A stretch of DNA of 43,253 nt, taken from contig NZ_FMZC01000024.1 in the NCBI RefSeq assembly GCF_900102625.1, positions 1-43,253 of the forward strand, written 5' to 3'. Every line of letters starts with the position of its first letter. The stretch's first letter is position 1. This document shows positions 1 through 9,500 of this stretch, piece by piece. The position numbers and the translations under genes are program-made. The notes under the pieces were generated by a model. It saw only the letters and a list, made by a program, of their open reading frames with translations, was not told where the DNA came from and did no database searches. The stretch is from Paracidovorax valerianellae (GTDB taxonomy: Bacteria; Pseudomonadota; Gammaproteobacteria; Burkholderiales; Burkholderiaceae_C).

Positions 1-732
1 GTCAAGCGCGTGGTGGACTACAACGTGAAGGTCCGGGTGAAGTCGGACAACACGGGTGTGGACATCGCGAACGTGAAGATGAGCATGAACCCCTTTGACG
101 AGATCGCCGTCGAAGAGGCGGTCCGCCTGAAAGAAAAGGGCGTGGTGACCGAAGTCATCGCCGTCTCCTGCGGCGTGGCCCAGTGCCAGGAAACGCTGCG
201 CACCGCCATGGCCATCGGCGCCGACCGCGCCATCCTGGTGGAAACCGCCGAAGAGCTGCAGCCCCTGGCCGTGGCCAAGATCCTGAAAGCGCTGGTGGAC
301 AAGGAGCAGCCCCAGCTCATCATCCTGGGCAAGCAGGCGATCGACGACGACGCCAACCAGACCGGCCAGATGCTCGCGGCCCTGGCCGACCTGCCCCAGG
401 CCACCTTCGCCTCCAAGGTCGAGGTGAGCGGCGACAAGGTCAACGTCACGCGCGAAGTCGATGGCGGGCTGGAGACCATCTCCCTCACGCTGCCGGCCGT
501 CATCACGACCGACCTGCGCCTGAACGAGCCGCGCTACGTCACCTTGCCCAACATCATGAAGGCCAAGAAAAAGCAGTTGGACACCATCAAGCCCGAAGAC
601 CTCGGGGTCGATGTCAAGCCGCGCCTTAAAACCCTCAAGGTCTCCGAGCCCCCCAAACGCGGTGCCGGCATCAAGGTGCCCGACGTCGCCGCCCTGGTGG
701 ACAAGCTCAAGAACGAAGCAAAGGTGATCTGA
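1..732 (+). CDS. etfB: Electron transfer flavoprotein beta subunit, 5' end missing
   Basis: Small subunit of the soluble ETF heterodimer, which takes electrons from acyl-CoA and other dehydrogenases and passes them to ETF-ubiquinone oxidoreductase. The reading frame is open from base 1 and begins [16 protein letters not shown], so the first few residues (family N-terminus resembles MKVLVPVKRVVD) lie outside the window. The stretch around [16 protein letters not shown] and the later [16 protein letters not shown] are typical of the AMP-binding beta subunit. The length of 243 codons plus a handful missing fits the usual 249 aa. The GTG at base 10 is internal and not a start. etfA follows after 2 bases, so the two are co-transcribed. 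Confidence 0.96.
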   Translation, partial: VKRVVDYNVKVRVKSDNTGVDIANVKMSMNPFDEIAVEEAVRLKEKGVVTEVIAVSCGVAQCQETLRTAMAIGADRAILVETAEELQPLAVAKILKALVDKEQPQLIILGKQAIDDDANQTGQMLAALADLPQATFASKVEVSGDKVNVTREVDGGLETISLTLPAVITTDLRLNEPRYVTLPNIMKAKKKQLDTIKPEDLGVDVKPRLKTLKVSEPPKRGAGIKVPDVAALVDKLKNEAKVI

Positions 733-734
733 AC

Positions 735-1667
735 ATGACAGCCCTCGTAATTGCCGAACACGACAACGCCAGCATCAAGCCCTCCACCCTGAACACCGTC
801 ACGGCCGCAGTGGCCTGCGGTGGCGACGTGCACATCCTGGTGGCCGGCAACGGCGCCGAAGCCGCCGCCCAGGCCGCCGCGCAGATCGCCGGCGTCGCCA
901 AGGTCATCCACGCCGACGGCGCCAGCCTGAAGGACGGCCTGGCCGAGAACGTTGCCGCCCAGGTCCTGGCCATTGCCGCCAACTACAGCCACATCCTGTT
1001 CCCGGCCACCGCCAACGGCAAGAACGTCGCGCCCCGCGTGGCCGCCAAGCTCGATGTCGCGCAGATCAGCGACATCACCAAGGTGGACAGCCCCGACACC
1101 TTCGAGCGCCCCATCTACGCCGGCAACGCCATCGCCACCGTGCAAAGCAGCGATGCGACCAAGGTCATCACCGTGCGCACCACGGGCTTTGACGCCGCCG
1201 CTGCCACCGGAGGCTCTGCCGCTGTCGAGAAGGCCGATGCCGCCGCCGACACCGGCAAGAGCAGCTTCGTGGGCCGCGAAGTCACCAAGAGCGACCGCCC
1301 CGAGCTCACCGCCGCCAAGATCATCGTCTCCGGTGGCCGGGCGCTGGGCAGCAACGAAAAGTTCACCGAAGTGATGACCCCGCTGGCCGACAAGCTGGGA
1401 GCTGCCATCGGCGCCAGCCGCGCGGCGGTGGATGCGGGCTACGCGCCCAACGACCTGCAGGTGGGGCAGACGGGCAAGATCGTGGCGCCGCAGCTGTACA
1501 TCGCGGCGGGCATCTCGGGCGCGATCCAGCATCTGGCGGGCATGAAGGACTCCAAGGTGATCGTTGCGATCAACAAGGACCCGGAAGCGCCGATCTTCAG
1601 CGTGGCCGACTATGGCCTGGAGGCCGATCTGTTCACGGCCGTGCCGGAACTGGTCAAGGCGCTCTGA
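735..1667 (+). CDS. etfA: Electron transfer flavoprotein alpha subunit
   Basis: Large ETF subunit, 310 aa, carrying the FAD that shuttles electrons from dehydrogenases to the respiratory chain. The N-terminal half is the ETF alpha/beta fold. The C-terminal FAD domain (about residues 185-305) shows VSGGRALGS, then [20 protein letters not shown] and an [18 protein letters not shown] segment, all hallmarks of FAD binding in this subunit. Length is normal for bacteria. It starts 2 bases after the etfB stop and is followed by a clear Rho-independent terminator, so the etfBA transcript ends here and the acyl-CoA dehydrogenase downstream has its own start of transcription or depends on read-through. 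Confidence 0.97.
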   Translation: MTALVIAEHDNASIKPSTLNTVTAAVACGGDVHILVAGNGAEAAAQAAAQIAGVAKVIHADGASLKDGLAENVAAQVLAIAANYSHILFPATANGKNVAPRVAAKLDVAQISDITKVDSPDTFERPIYAGNAIATVQSSDATKVITVRTTGFDAAAATGGSAAVEKADAAADTGKSSFVGREVTKSDRPELTAAKIIVSGGRALGSNEKFTEVMTPLADKLGAAIGASRAAVDAGYAPNDLQVGQTGKIVAPQLYIAAGISGAIQHLAGMKDSKVIVAINKDPEAPIFSVADYGLEADLFTAVPELVKAL

Positions 1668-1688
1668 CCGCGCAGCCACGTTCCCAGG

Positions 1689-1715
1689 AAGGCATCGCTT
1701 GCGATGCCTTTTTTT
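1689..1715 (+). terminator. Rho-independent terminator of etfBA
   Basis: AAGGCATC and GATGCCTT form an 8-bp stem around the 6-base loop GCTTGC, followed directly by a run of T. It begins 22 bases after the etfA stop codon and is the clearest intrinsic terminator in the window. Confidence 0.9.
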
Positions 1716-1744
1716 CCGACATTTTTCGCCCCGGAGACCCCCCC

Positions 1745-3535
1745 ATGAGTTACACCGCCCCCGTCAAGGACATGCTGTTCGCGATCGAGCACCTGGCGAA
1801 CATCGCCCAGGTGGCCCAGTTGCCCGGCTTTGAAGACGCCGGCCTCGACACCGCCCAGGCGGTGCTGCAGGAATGCGCCCGGTTCAACGAGGGCGTGGTG
1901 GCGCCGCTGAACGTGGTGGGGGACCGCAATCCGTCGTCGTGGAAGGACGGCGTGGTCACGACCACTCCGGGTTTCAAGGACGCCTTTCGCCAGTACGCCG
2001 AGGGCGGCTGGCAGGGCCTGCAGCACCCGGCCGACTTCGGCGGGCAGGGCCTGCCCAAGACCATCGGCGCGGCGTGCATCGAGATGTGCAACAGCGCCAA
2101 CCTGAGCTTCGCGCTGTGCCCGCTGCTGACCGACGGCGCCATCGAGGCGCTGCTCACGGCCGGCAGCGACGACCTCAAAGCCACCTATCTGGAAAAGCTG
2201 GTGACCGGTGAGTGGACCGGCACCATGAACCTGACCGAGCCGCAGGCGGGCTCGGACCTGGCCCTGGTGCGCACGCGCGCCGAGCCCCAGGGCGACGGCA
2301 CCTACAAGGTGTTCGGCACCAAGATCTTCATCACCTACGGCGAGCACGACATGGCCGAGAACATCGTGCACCTCGTGCTGGCGCGCGTGCAGGGCGCGCC
2401 CGAGGGCGTGAAGGGCATCAGCCTGTTCGTGGTGCCGAAGTTCCTGGTCAATGCCGACGGCAGCCTGGGCGAGCGCAACGACGCGCGCTGCGTCTCCATC
2501 GAACACAAGCTGGGCATCAAGGCATCGCCCACCGCCGTGCTGCAGTTCGGCGACCACGGCGGTGCCGTGGGCTACCTGGTGGGCGAGGAAAACCGCGGCC
2601 TCGAATACATGTTCATCATGATGAACGCGGCCCGCTACGCCGTGGGCGTGCAGGGCATCGCGGTGGCCGAGCGCGCCTACCAGCAGGCCGTGGGCTATGC
2701 GAAGGACCGCGTGCAGAGCCGCCCCGTGGACGGCAGCCTGAAGACCAGCGCGACCATCATCCACCACCCCGATGTGCGCCGCATGCTCATGACCATGCGC
2801 GCCTACACCGAAGGCTGCCGTGCCATGGCCGCCGTGGCCGCCGCTGCCTACGATGCCTCGCACCACCATCCCGATGCCGAGGCGCGCCAGCAGAACACGG
2901 CGTTCTACGAATTCATGGTGCCGCTGGTCAAGGGCTACAGCACCGAGATGAGCCTGGAAGTCACCAGCCTCGGCGTGCAGGTGCACGGCGGCATGGGCTT
3001 CATCGAGGAAACCGGCGCCGCGCAGCACTACCGCGACGCGAAGATCCTGACCATCTACGAAGGCACCACCGCCATCCAGGCCAACGACCTCGTGGGCCGC
3101 AAGACGGCGCGCGACGGCGGCCAGACCGCCAAGGCCATCGCCGCGCAGATCGAGGCGACCGAGGGCGAGCTCAACGCCAGCGGCACGCCCGCCGCCCGCG
3201 CGGTGGCGCGCCGCCTGACGACCGCCCGCACGGCGTTCCTGGAGGTGGTGGACTTCATCGCCGCGAGCGCCAAGGTGCAGCCCAATGCCGCCTATGCCGG
3301 CAGCGTGCCGTACCTGATGCTGGCGGGCAATCTCGTCGCGGGCTGGCAGATGGGCCGGGCTCTGCTGGCGGCCGAACGGCTGTTGCCAGAGGGACAGGAC
3401 GAAGCCTTCCTTCGCGCCAAGATCGCCACCGCGCAGTTCTATGCCGACCACATCCTGGTCAAGGCCGCGGGTCTGCGCGATGCCATCGTGGAGGGCGCGG
3501 ACAGCGTCACCGCGCTGGCGCCCGAAGCGTTCTGA
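1745..3535 (+). CDS. Acyl-CoA dehydrogenase, 596-aa DmdC-like class
   Basis: FAD-dependent alpha,beta-dehydrogenation of an acyl-CoA, with electrons going to ETF. The length (596 aa, against about 380 for short/medium-chain enzymes) and the start MSYTAPVKDMLFAIEHL place it in the long class that includes 3-methylmercaptopropionyl-CoA dehydrogenase DmdC and many broad acyl-CoA dehydrogenases. Visible are the FAD/substrate segment MNLTEPQAGSDLALVRTRA, the middle domain, and KILTIYEGTTAIQANDL, whose YEGT carries the glutamate usually acting as catalytic base. The C-terminal extra domain follows. The start has GGAG 7 bases upstream. Lying next to etfBA it probably feeds that ETF. The true acyl group is unknown; DMSP metabolism should not be assumed from homology alone. 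Confidence 0.93.
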   Translation: MSYTAPVKDMLFAIEHLANIAQVAQLPGFEDAGLDTAQAVLQECARFNEGVVAPLNVVGDRNPSSWKDGVVTTTPGFKDAFRQYAEGGWQGLQHPADFGGQGLPKTIGAACIEMCNSANLSFALCPLLTDGAIEALLTAGSDDLKATYLEKLVTGEWTGTMNLTEPQAGSDLALVRTRAEPQGDGTYKVFGTKIFITYGEHDMAENIVHLVLARVQGAPEGVKGISLFVVPKFLVNADGSLGERNDARCVSIEHKLGIKASPTAVLQFGDHGGAVGYLVGEENRGLEYMFIMMNAARYAVGVQGIAVAERAYQQAVGYAKDRVQSRPVDGSLKTSATIIHHPDVRRMLMTMRAYTEGCRAMAAVAAAAYDASHHHPDAEARQQNTAFYEFMVPLVKGYSTEMSLEVTSLGVQVHGGMGFIEETGAAQHYRDAKILTIYEGTTAIQANDLVGRKTARDGGQTAKAIAAQIEATEGELNASGTPAARAVARRLTTARTAFLEVVDFIAASAKVQPNAAYAGSVPYLMLAGNLVAGWQMGRALLAAERLLPEGQDEAFLRAKIATAQFYADHILVKAAGLRDAIVEGADSVTALAPEAF

Positions 3536-3555
3536 TGCACTTCGTCTTTTGTTGA

Positions 3556-3612
3556 TTTGCTATCGAATTAATAGCTATCTGCCCTAGGTATATATGCGCT
3601 GGGGCCGTTTTT
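3556..3612 (+). repeat. AT-palindrome intergenic repeat, copy A
   Basis: GCTATCGAATTAATAGCT is a near-perfect palindrome, followed by CCCTAG and then GCGCTGG. It matches three other copies in this window (18089, 41629, 41868) in the order palindrome, CCCTAG-like, TTGCGCTGGAG. It fills the space between the acyl-CoA dehydrogenase and the nitronate monooxygenase, ending 30 bases before the latter's start codon. Confidence 0.8.
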
Positions 3613-3642
3613 GACCATTCACTGAAAATCCGGAGACCGTTC

Positions 3643-4599
3643 ATGTCCCAGTTGCCACCGGCGCTCAAGAAACTCTCGCTGCCCGTCATCGGTTCGCCGC
3701 TGTTCATCATCAGCAACCCCCAGCTGGTGATCGCGCAGTGCAAGGCGGGCATCGTCGGCTCGATGCCCGCGCTCAACGCCCGCCCGGCCGAGCAGCTGGA
3801 CGACTGGCTGGCCGAGATCACCGAAACGCTCGCGGCCCACGACAAGGCGCACCCCGACCGGCCCTCGGCACCGTTCGCCATCAACCAGATCGTGCACAAG
3901 AGCAACGACCGGCTGGAGCACGACATGCAGGTCTGCGCCAAGTACAAGGTGCCGATCGTCATCACCAGCCTGGGCGCCCGTGAAGACGTGAACCAGGCTG
4001 TGCACGGCTGGGGCGGCGTGGTGCTGCACGACATCATCAACAACAAGTTCGCGCACAAGGCGATCGAAAAAGGCGCTGACGGCCTGATCGCCGTGGCGGC
4101 GGGCGCTGGCGGCCATGCGGGGGTGAAGAGCCCGTTCGCGCTGATCCAGGAAATCCGCCAGTGGTTCGACGGCCCCGTGGCGCTGTCCGGCGCCATCGCC
4201 TCCGGCGGCGCCGTGCTGGCCGCGCAGGCCATGGGCGCCGACTTCGCCTACATCGGCTCGGCCTTCATCGCGACGCACGAGGCGCGCGCGCAGGACGCCT
4301 ACAAGCAGGCCATCGTGGACGGCAACTCCGACGACATCGTCTACAGCAACCTGTTCACCGGCGTGCACGGCAATTACCTGGCGCCGTCTGTGCGCGCGGC
4401 GGGGCTCGATCCCGACAACCTGCCCGAGTCCGACCCGAGCAAGATGAATTTCGGCGGTGACGCCAAGAAGGCCTGGAAAGACATCTGGGGCTGCGGCCAG
4501 GGCATCGGCGCCATTACCGAAGTGACCAGCGCCGCCGACCTGGTGGCGCGCCTGCGCCGCGAATACCAGGCCGCCAAGGGCCGCCTCGCAGTGGTCTGA
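3643..4599 (+). CDS. Nitronate monooxygenase (2-nitropropane dioxygenase family)
   Basis: FMN-dependent TIM-barrel enzyme that oxidises alkyl nitronates, 318 aa, a normal family length. N-terminal PVIGSPLFIISNPQLVIAQC is the family opening. The central GAGGHAG (about residue 148) binds flavin phosphate, and the ALSGAIASGGAVLAAQAMGAD stretch followed by YIGSAF forms the second phosphate-binding loop. A GGAG lies 8 bases before the ATG. It is on the same strand as the acyl-CoA dehydrogenase but separated by a 107-base gap holding repeat copy A. The physiological substrate is uncertain: many members detoxify propionate-3-nitronate, while others are misannotated enoyl reductases. Confidence 0.92.
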   Translation: MSQLPPALKKLSLPVIGSPLFIISNPQLVIAQCKAGIVGSMPALNARPAEQLDDWLAEITETLAAHDKAHPDRPSAPFAINQIVHKSNDRLEHDMQVCAKYKVPIVITSLGAREDVNQAVHGWGGVVLHDIINNKFAHKAIEKGADGLIAVAAGAGGHAGVKSPFALIQEIRQWFDGPVALSGAIASGGAVLAAQAMGADFAYIGSAFIATHEARAQDAYKQAIVDGNSDDIVYSNLFTGVHGNYLAPSVRAAGLDPDNLPESDPSKMNFGGDAKKAWKDIWGCGQGIGAITEVTSAADLVARLRREYQAAKGRLAVV

Positions 4600-4647
4600 A
4601 CCGCTGCCGCTGGGTAGTTACCGGGCAGCTATACTTTTCGACCCCCC

Positions 4648-4683
4648 GCGCTCCCTGCGCTCCCCGCACTGCCTGCACTGTTG
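4648..4683 (+). repeat. Degenerate 9-bp tandem repeat, four units
   Basis: Four successive 9-base units read GCGCTCCCT, GCGCTCCCC, GCACTGCCT and GCACTGTTG. They sit in the leader of the acyltransferase gene, about 93 bases before its likely ATG. The units drift progressively, so this is an old slippage product. A TATACT hexamer at 4630-4635 just before them could be a -10 element, but I see no good -35 at the proper distance. Confidence 0.55.
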
Positions 4684-4776
4684 CGGGCCAGTGAAAGGAG
4701 CGCTTTTTTGCGGGCCGCAGCGCTTTCGTCGTGCTGCGTGGCCCCGTCCGTTGTTTCGTTTCCTGCCGGTTCACGC

Positions 4777-5934
4777 ATGTCCTCCCCCTCTCGCAGTTCC
4801 TTGATCGACACGGTCAAGGGCCTGGCCTGCGCCACCATCGTCGCGCACCACCTGGCCTTCTACGGCCCCATGTCCGATGCCGCCCTGCCGCTGATGCCGG
4901 AGCTGATGGCCTGGCTCTCCCAGCATGGCCGCATGGCGGTGCAGGTGTTTCTGGTCCTGGGCGGGTACCTGGCGGCGGCCAGCCTGGCGCCGACCGGCGT
5001 GGCGCGCTTCGACAGCGCGTCCGAGCAGATCGGGCGGCGCTTCGTGCGGCTGGCGGTTCCTTACGCTGTGGCCCTGCTGCTGGCCGTGCTGGCCGCGGCG
5101 GCGGTGCGTCCGTTTCTGGACCACCCTTCGGTGCCCGACGAACCCAGCCTGGCCCAACTGGTGGCGAACGCATTGATGATCCAGGACATCGTGGGCGAAG
5201 AAGCTCTGTCCGCCGGCGTCTGGTACGTGGGCATCGACTTTCAGCTCTTCGCGCTGGCGGCGTTGCTGTTTTCTGCCGTGCGCCGCTGGCCGGGCGCGAC
5301 CCGGCTGCAGGCCGAGCGCCTGGGCAAATCGCTGGTGCTGGGCGCCACCGCGCTGTCGCTGCTGTGGCTCAACCGCCAGCCCGATCTGGACATGTGGGCC
5401 TGCTATTTCTTCGGCGCCTATGGCATCGGCATGCTCGCGTGCTGGGCCGTGCGTGCACCGAGCGCCCGCGCCGGCCTTCTGGCCATCGCGGCGCTGGGCG
5501 CGGCTGCGCTGTGGGTGGAGTTTCGCGAGCGCATCGCCGTGGCCTGGGTGTGCGCGCTGCTGCTGGTGGTCTGGCTGCGCTGGGGGCAACCCTGGCTGAC
5601 GGCGCGCTGGCAGGCGGCTGGCGGCGCTGATCAGCAAGCCACCGCAACGCCGCATCCACTGGAACGGTTGGGGCGCATGTCGTACTCGGTGTTCCTCGTG
5701 CACTTTCCCGTGTGCCTGCTGGTGAATGCCGCGTTCCTGCATGCCTGGCCCGAGTCCGCCGTGATGAACCTGCTGGGCATGGCGACGGCATTCGGGTTGT
5801 CGCTGGCGGCGGGGCGCCTTTTGTACCTGCGGGTGGAGCGGCAGCTACCGTCGTGGACGGTGGCGCTGCGCTGGCAGGCCGGGCTGGTGGGAACGGGATT
5901 GGTCGTGGCCTTCGCGGCAGGGCGCTTCGGCTAG
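4777..5934 (+). CDS. Acyltransferase-3 family integral membrane protein
   Basis: 385-aa polytopic membrane protein of the acyltransferase-3 family (OafA, NodX and OpgC relatives), which transfer acetyl or succinyl groups to surface sugars. The N-terminal segment SLIDTVKGLACATIVAHHLA contains the adjacent histidines expected in the first membrane helix, and about ten hydrophobic segments follow. A C-terminal GRMSYSVFLVHFPVCLL is also typical. The frame is open from a TTG at 4681, but the ATG at 4777 gives a first residue just before the conserved helix and is preferred. The acyl acceptor is unknown; proximity to the beta-glucan synthase gene (convergent, about 0.6 kb away) makes glucan decoration an attractive but unproved guess. 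Confidence 0.85.
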   Translation: MSSPSRSSLIDTVKGLACATIVAHHLAFYGPMSDAALPLMPELMAWLSQHGRMAVQVFLVLGGYLAAASLAPTGVARFDSASEQIGRRFVRLAVPYAVALLLAVLAAAAVRPFLDHPSVPDEPSLAQLVANALMIQDIVGEEALSAGVWYVGIDFQLFALAALLFSAVRRWPGATRLQAERLGKSLVLGATALSLLWLNRQPDLDMWACYFFGAYGIGMLACWAVRAPSARAGLLAIAALGAAALWVEFRERIAVAWVCALLLVVWLRWGQPWLTARWQAAGGADQQATATPHPLERLGRMSYSVFLVHFPVCLLVNAAFLHAWPESAVMNLLGMATAFGLSLAAGRLLYLRVERQLPSWTVALRWQAGLVGTGLVVAFAAGRFG

Positions 5935-5972
5935 GCGGGCGGCGGTTGAACCGTCCTGCCTGTTTCAACGCT

Positions 5973-5995
5973 GCTGCCCGCGCAGGCCGGGCAGC
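5973..5995. terminator. GC-rich hairpin between convergent genes
   Basis: GCTGCCCG and CGGGCAGC form a perfect 8-bp stem with a 7-base loop in the 73-base gap between the acyltransferase (+) and the LETM1-like gene (-). No strong T-run follows on either strand, so its role as a bidirectional terminator is only suggested by position. Confidence 0.4.
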
Positions 5996-6007
5996 GGGGC
6001 AGGCGGC

Positions 6008-6412
6008 TCAGGCCGCGTCTTTGACCACTTCGCGGCCGCGTCGGCGCCAGTCGATGAACCAGGCCATGAACGGCAGGATGAGCATGGAGCCCGGCACGAC
6101 CCACACCAGCAGGTAGGGGCTGACGGACGACGCCGAGCGCATCACGCTGCGCAGCCGGTCGCGCTCCTCAGCAGTCCACAGGCCCTGGCGGCGCTGCTGC
6201 ACCAGCCAGGAGACCGAGCCCTTCATCGTCGCCAGTTCCTTGAGGAAGCGGTTCTTCTCCCGCTTTCCGCCCGCCAGGAAGGCGCAGAACCACTCCGGCG
6301 CGCATTCGACGCGTTGCTGCAGTGCGGCGGCGGACGCGGGATCGGAGGCCTGCGTCAAGGTGTTGTCGGGCGGAAGCGGGGGCTCCGGGTCGCGGGAAGA
6401 AGCGGTGGTCAT
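6008..6412 (-). CDS. Small membrane protein with LETM1-like segment, LexA-box promoter
   Basis: About 134 aa from the ATG at 6412; in-frame ATGs at 6466 and 6493 would give 152 or 161 aa, and none has a good ribosome-binding site. The C-terminal half reads FLKELATMKGSVSWLVQQRR, then SPYLLVWVVPGSMLILPFMAW followed by the basic tail DWRRRGREV. A short proline-containing hydrophobic helix followed by charges resembles the LETM1 ribosome-binding-type domain found in small proteobacterial proteins; the family assignment is from memory of that pattern and is moderate. A perfect CTGT-N8-ACAG box stands at 6517-6532, directly upstream of all three starts, so the gene is probably SOS-induced. The N-terminal third is proline-rich and low in conserved features. 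Function unknown. Confidence 0.7.
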   Translation of the reverse strand: MTTASSRDPEPPLPPDNTLTQASDPASAAALQQRVECAPEWFCAFLAGGKREKNRFLKELATMKGSVSWLVQQRRQGLWTAEERDRLRSVMRSASSVSPYLLVWVVPGSMLILPFMAWFIDWRRRGREVVKDAA

Positions 6413-6516
6413 GGGTGGAGGGGGTTCACTGCGCAGTGCCGGGCGGGTTGCCTGCAGGCGTGCCATGGAACTGTGCCACAGAGCGAAATCCATGGTGGGG
6501 GATAGTTGAATGGTGT

Positions 6517-6532
6517 CTGTATTTAAATACAG
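6517..6532 (-). promoter_or_regulatory. LexA (SOS) box upstream of the LETM1-like gene
   Basis: CTGTATTTAAATACAG is a perfect 16-base palindrome matching the CTGT-N8-ACAG LexA operator of beta- and gammaproteobacteria, with a flanking TA that on the minus strand gives TACTGT. It lies 24 bases upstream of the farthest candidate ATG (6493) and 105 bases upstream of the one chosen (6412). The ndvB stop codon is 38 bases to the other side, so the small gene is the only reasonable target. Confidence 0.85.
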
Positions 6533-6570
6533 TATGGATGGCCGAACGGCGGCGGCCGCCGTTCGGTGCA

Positions 6571-9500
6571 TCAAATCGTGAGCAGGAGATCGTGCTTTCC
6601 GCCGTCCAGCGCGATGCGAACGCCGCGCTCGTCCATCGGCACTGAAACCCCGTCGAGCAAAGCCTGAGGTACTCCGCCGGTGCCTGCAGCGCGGATGACA
6701 CGGATCGCCCAGTGGCTGGTTTCGATGTGGATCGTCGCTTCGAACCCCGGCCAGTCGGCCGGGATGCAGGGGTTGATGCGCAACCCCGTGCCTTCCCGGC
6801 GCATGCCCAGAATGCCCTCGATGCCCGCGCGGTACATCCAGGCGGCGGAACCGGTGTACCAGGTCCAGCCGCCGCGTCCGGCATGCGGCGCCACGGCGTA
6901 CACGTCGGCGGCGATCACGTAAGGCTCGACCTTGTAGCGCGCGGCCTGCTCGGGCGTGCTCGCGTGCAGGATGGGATTCACCAGCCTGAACAGCGCCGCA
7001 GCCCGGTCGCCCTGGCCCTGTTGGGCAAAGGCGAGGATGGACCACATCGCGGCATGGCTGTACTGCCCACCGTTTTCACGCAGGCCCGGCGGGTAGCCCT
7101 GGATATAGCCCGGGTCGCGGGTCATCTGGTCGAACGGGGGGGCGAGCAATAGGGCCAAGCCGTCGTCCTTGCGGATCAGGTGCTGCTCCAGCGAATCCAT
7201 GGCCTGTGCCGCACGGGCAGGGTCGGCTGCGCCCGAAAGCACGGCCCAGGCTTGCGCGATGGCGTCGATCCGACATTCCTCGCTGTCTTTCGAACCCAGC
7301 CATGCGCCGTCGTCGAAGGTGGCCCTGCGGTACCAGGCGCCATCCCAACCGACCGTTTCGATGGCCTGCCGCACCGATTCCGCATGCGTGCGCCACAGCG
7401 CGGACCGGGCATCGCCACGGTCCTCGGCCAGCGGCGCGAAGAGGGCCACGGTTCGCACCAGCAACCACCCGAGCCACACGCTCTCGCCGCGCCCCTCGGA
7501 GCCGACCCGGTTCATTCCGTCGTTCCAGTCTCCGGTGCCGATGAGCGGCAGCCCCTGCGGGCCCGTGAGTGCCATGCATTGGTCCAACGCCCGCGCGCAA
7601 TGCTCGAACAGCGAAGCCGACAGGCCGGAGGGCATGGGCTGAAAGAATGCATCGTGCTCGCCGTGTTGCAATGCGGGCCCTTCCAGGAAGGGCACGTCTT
7701 CGTCCAGCACCCGAAGGTCGCCGGAGGTGGCGATGTATTCCGCCGCCGCGTAAGCGAGCCACACCCGGTCGTCCGAAATGCGGGTCCGCACCCCCTGGCC
7801 GGAATGCGGTAGCCACCAGTGCTGCACATCGCCTTCCGGAAACTGGCGTCCGGCGGCTCGCAGCAAATGTTCGCGGGTCTGCTCTGGGTGCGTGAAGCGC
7901 AGCGCCATGCCGTCTTGGAGTTGGTCGCGAAACCCGTACGCGCCGCTTGCCTGGTAGAAGGCCGCCCGGGCCCAAAGCCGGCAGGCGATGGTCTGGTACA
8001 GCAGCCAGCCGTTGAGCAGGATGTCCATGGCCCGGTCGGGCGTGCGCACCTGCACCGCGCCCAGGGTTTTCTGCCAGCCTGCGATCACCTGCGCCAGGAC
8101 GGCGTCGAGATCGCAGGTGCGGTAGCGCGCGATGAGCGCCTGGGTGTCTTCCAGGGAGGCTCCCTGCCCGAGCAGCGAAACCACTTCCACGCAGGCGCCG
8201 GGCGCCAACTCCACAACGCACTGCAGCGCAGCGCATGGGTCCAGTCCTGCCCCCGTGTTGCCTGACAGCGTTGCGCCCCCACCCAATGCGGCAGGCGCCC
8301 CCATGCCGGCGTTGCGACCCAGGAACTCGGTGCGGTCTGCCGTCCAGGCCGTTTGCCGGCCACGCAGGTCCGCGAAGGCGACCCGGCCCGGAAACGCCAT
8401 GTCCCACGGTTTTTTCGCGAGCAAGGCACCGCTGTGCCCATCGACCGAGGTCACGACGAAAGGGGCCGATGTGCCGCGCGATGTCCCGAGCACCCATTCG
8501 GCATAGGCGGTCACGGTCAGGCGCCGCGTCTCGCCCGTGTGGTTGCGAAGCGTCAGGCGGGAGATCTTGACGGGGTCTTCGGTGGGGACGTACTGCAGCA
8601 GTTCCAGCCCGATACCGCGGGATGCGTGCGAGAACCGGCTGTAGCCATGGCCGTGGCGTGCTTCGTAGAGTCCGTCGTCACTGTCCAAAGGTTGCGCCGT
8701 CGCCGACCACGATTCGCCCGTGGCTTCGTCATGCACGTACAGCGCTTCTCCGGAGGGATCGCTCACCGGGTCGTTGGACCAGGGGGTCAGCTGGTTTTCG
8801 CGGCTGTTGGTGCACCACGTGGTGGTGCTGCCCCGTTCGGACACCTGGAAACCGAATCCAGGGTTCGCAATGACATTGATCCAGGGCGCAGGGGTCGTCT
8901 GCCCGCCGCCCAGGCGCACGACGTACTCCCGGCCATCGAGCGCGAACCCGCCCAGACCGTTGAAAAACTCCAGATCCTGCGGTGCGTCGGCGGTGGCGGG
9001 GCCATCCAGCGGCAGGGGCATCCGCGGAGCCGCCACCAGCTTTGTGGCGGTGGCCGGGGAACTCCAAACCGGTTGCGACAGGTGGGCGAGGCGATCGGCG
9101 ATCGTCCCCTGGCGTGCGATGAGTTCGAGGCGCGCAGCGGACTGCAGCAGTGCGCGTGCGTTCACGCCCAGGAGGTCGGCCCGCAGGACGTGGACCGAGC
9201 CTTGCGCCAATCCCAAGGCCATCTCGGGACGCGCCTGGCTGCTGCGCACCGCGGTCTCGATGGCGATCTGCAGATCCTGGACATACGAAGAGGCGCGTTC
9301 GTTGAGGATGACCAGATCCACGCTCAACTGTTTCATGCGCCAGTATTCATGGGCCCTGAGCAATTGGCGCACCTGTGCCATGTCCTCGATATCGTCGATG
9401 CGCAGCACCACGATGGGCAGGTCGCCGGATACCGAGTGGGCCCACAGCCCCGATTGCGGCCCGGCGCCCTGCAGCAATGTTTCGGGCGGCGCGCGGAACC

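Noticed and set aside
1610-3451. 613-codon minus-strand open frame opposite the acyl-CoA dehydrogenase
   Set aside because: Shadow of a well-supported gene; composition is His/Ala/Gly/Arg-rich without recognisable fold.
1745-3535. Assigning the acyl-CoA dehydrogenase to DMSP degradation (dmdC)
   Set aside because: The 596-aa class is broad, and no dmdA, dmdB or dmdD homologue is in the window.
7137-7143. Seven-base G tract in ndvB as a phase-variation site
   Set aside because: Length seven is common by chance in this composition and lies deep inside a long conserved gene.
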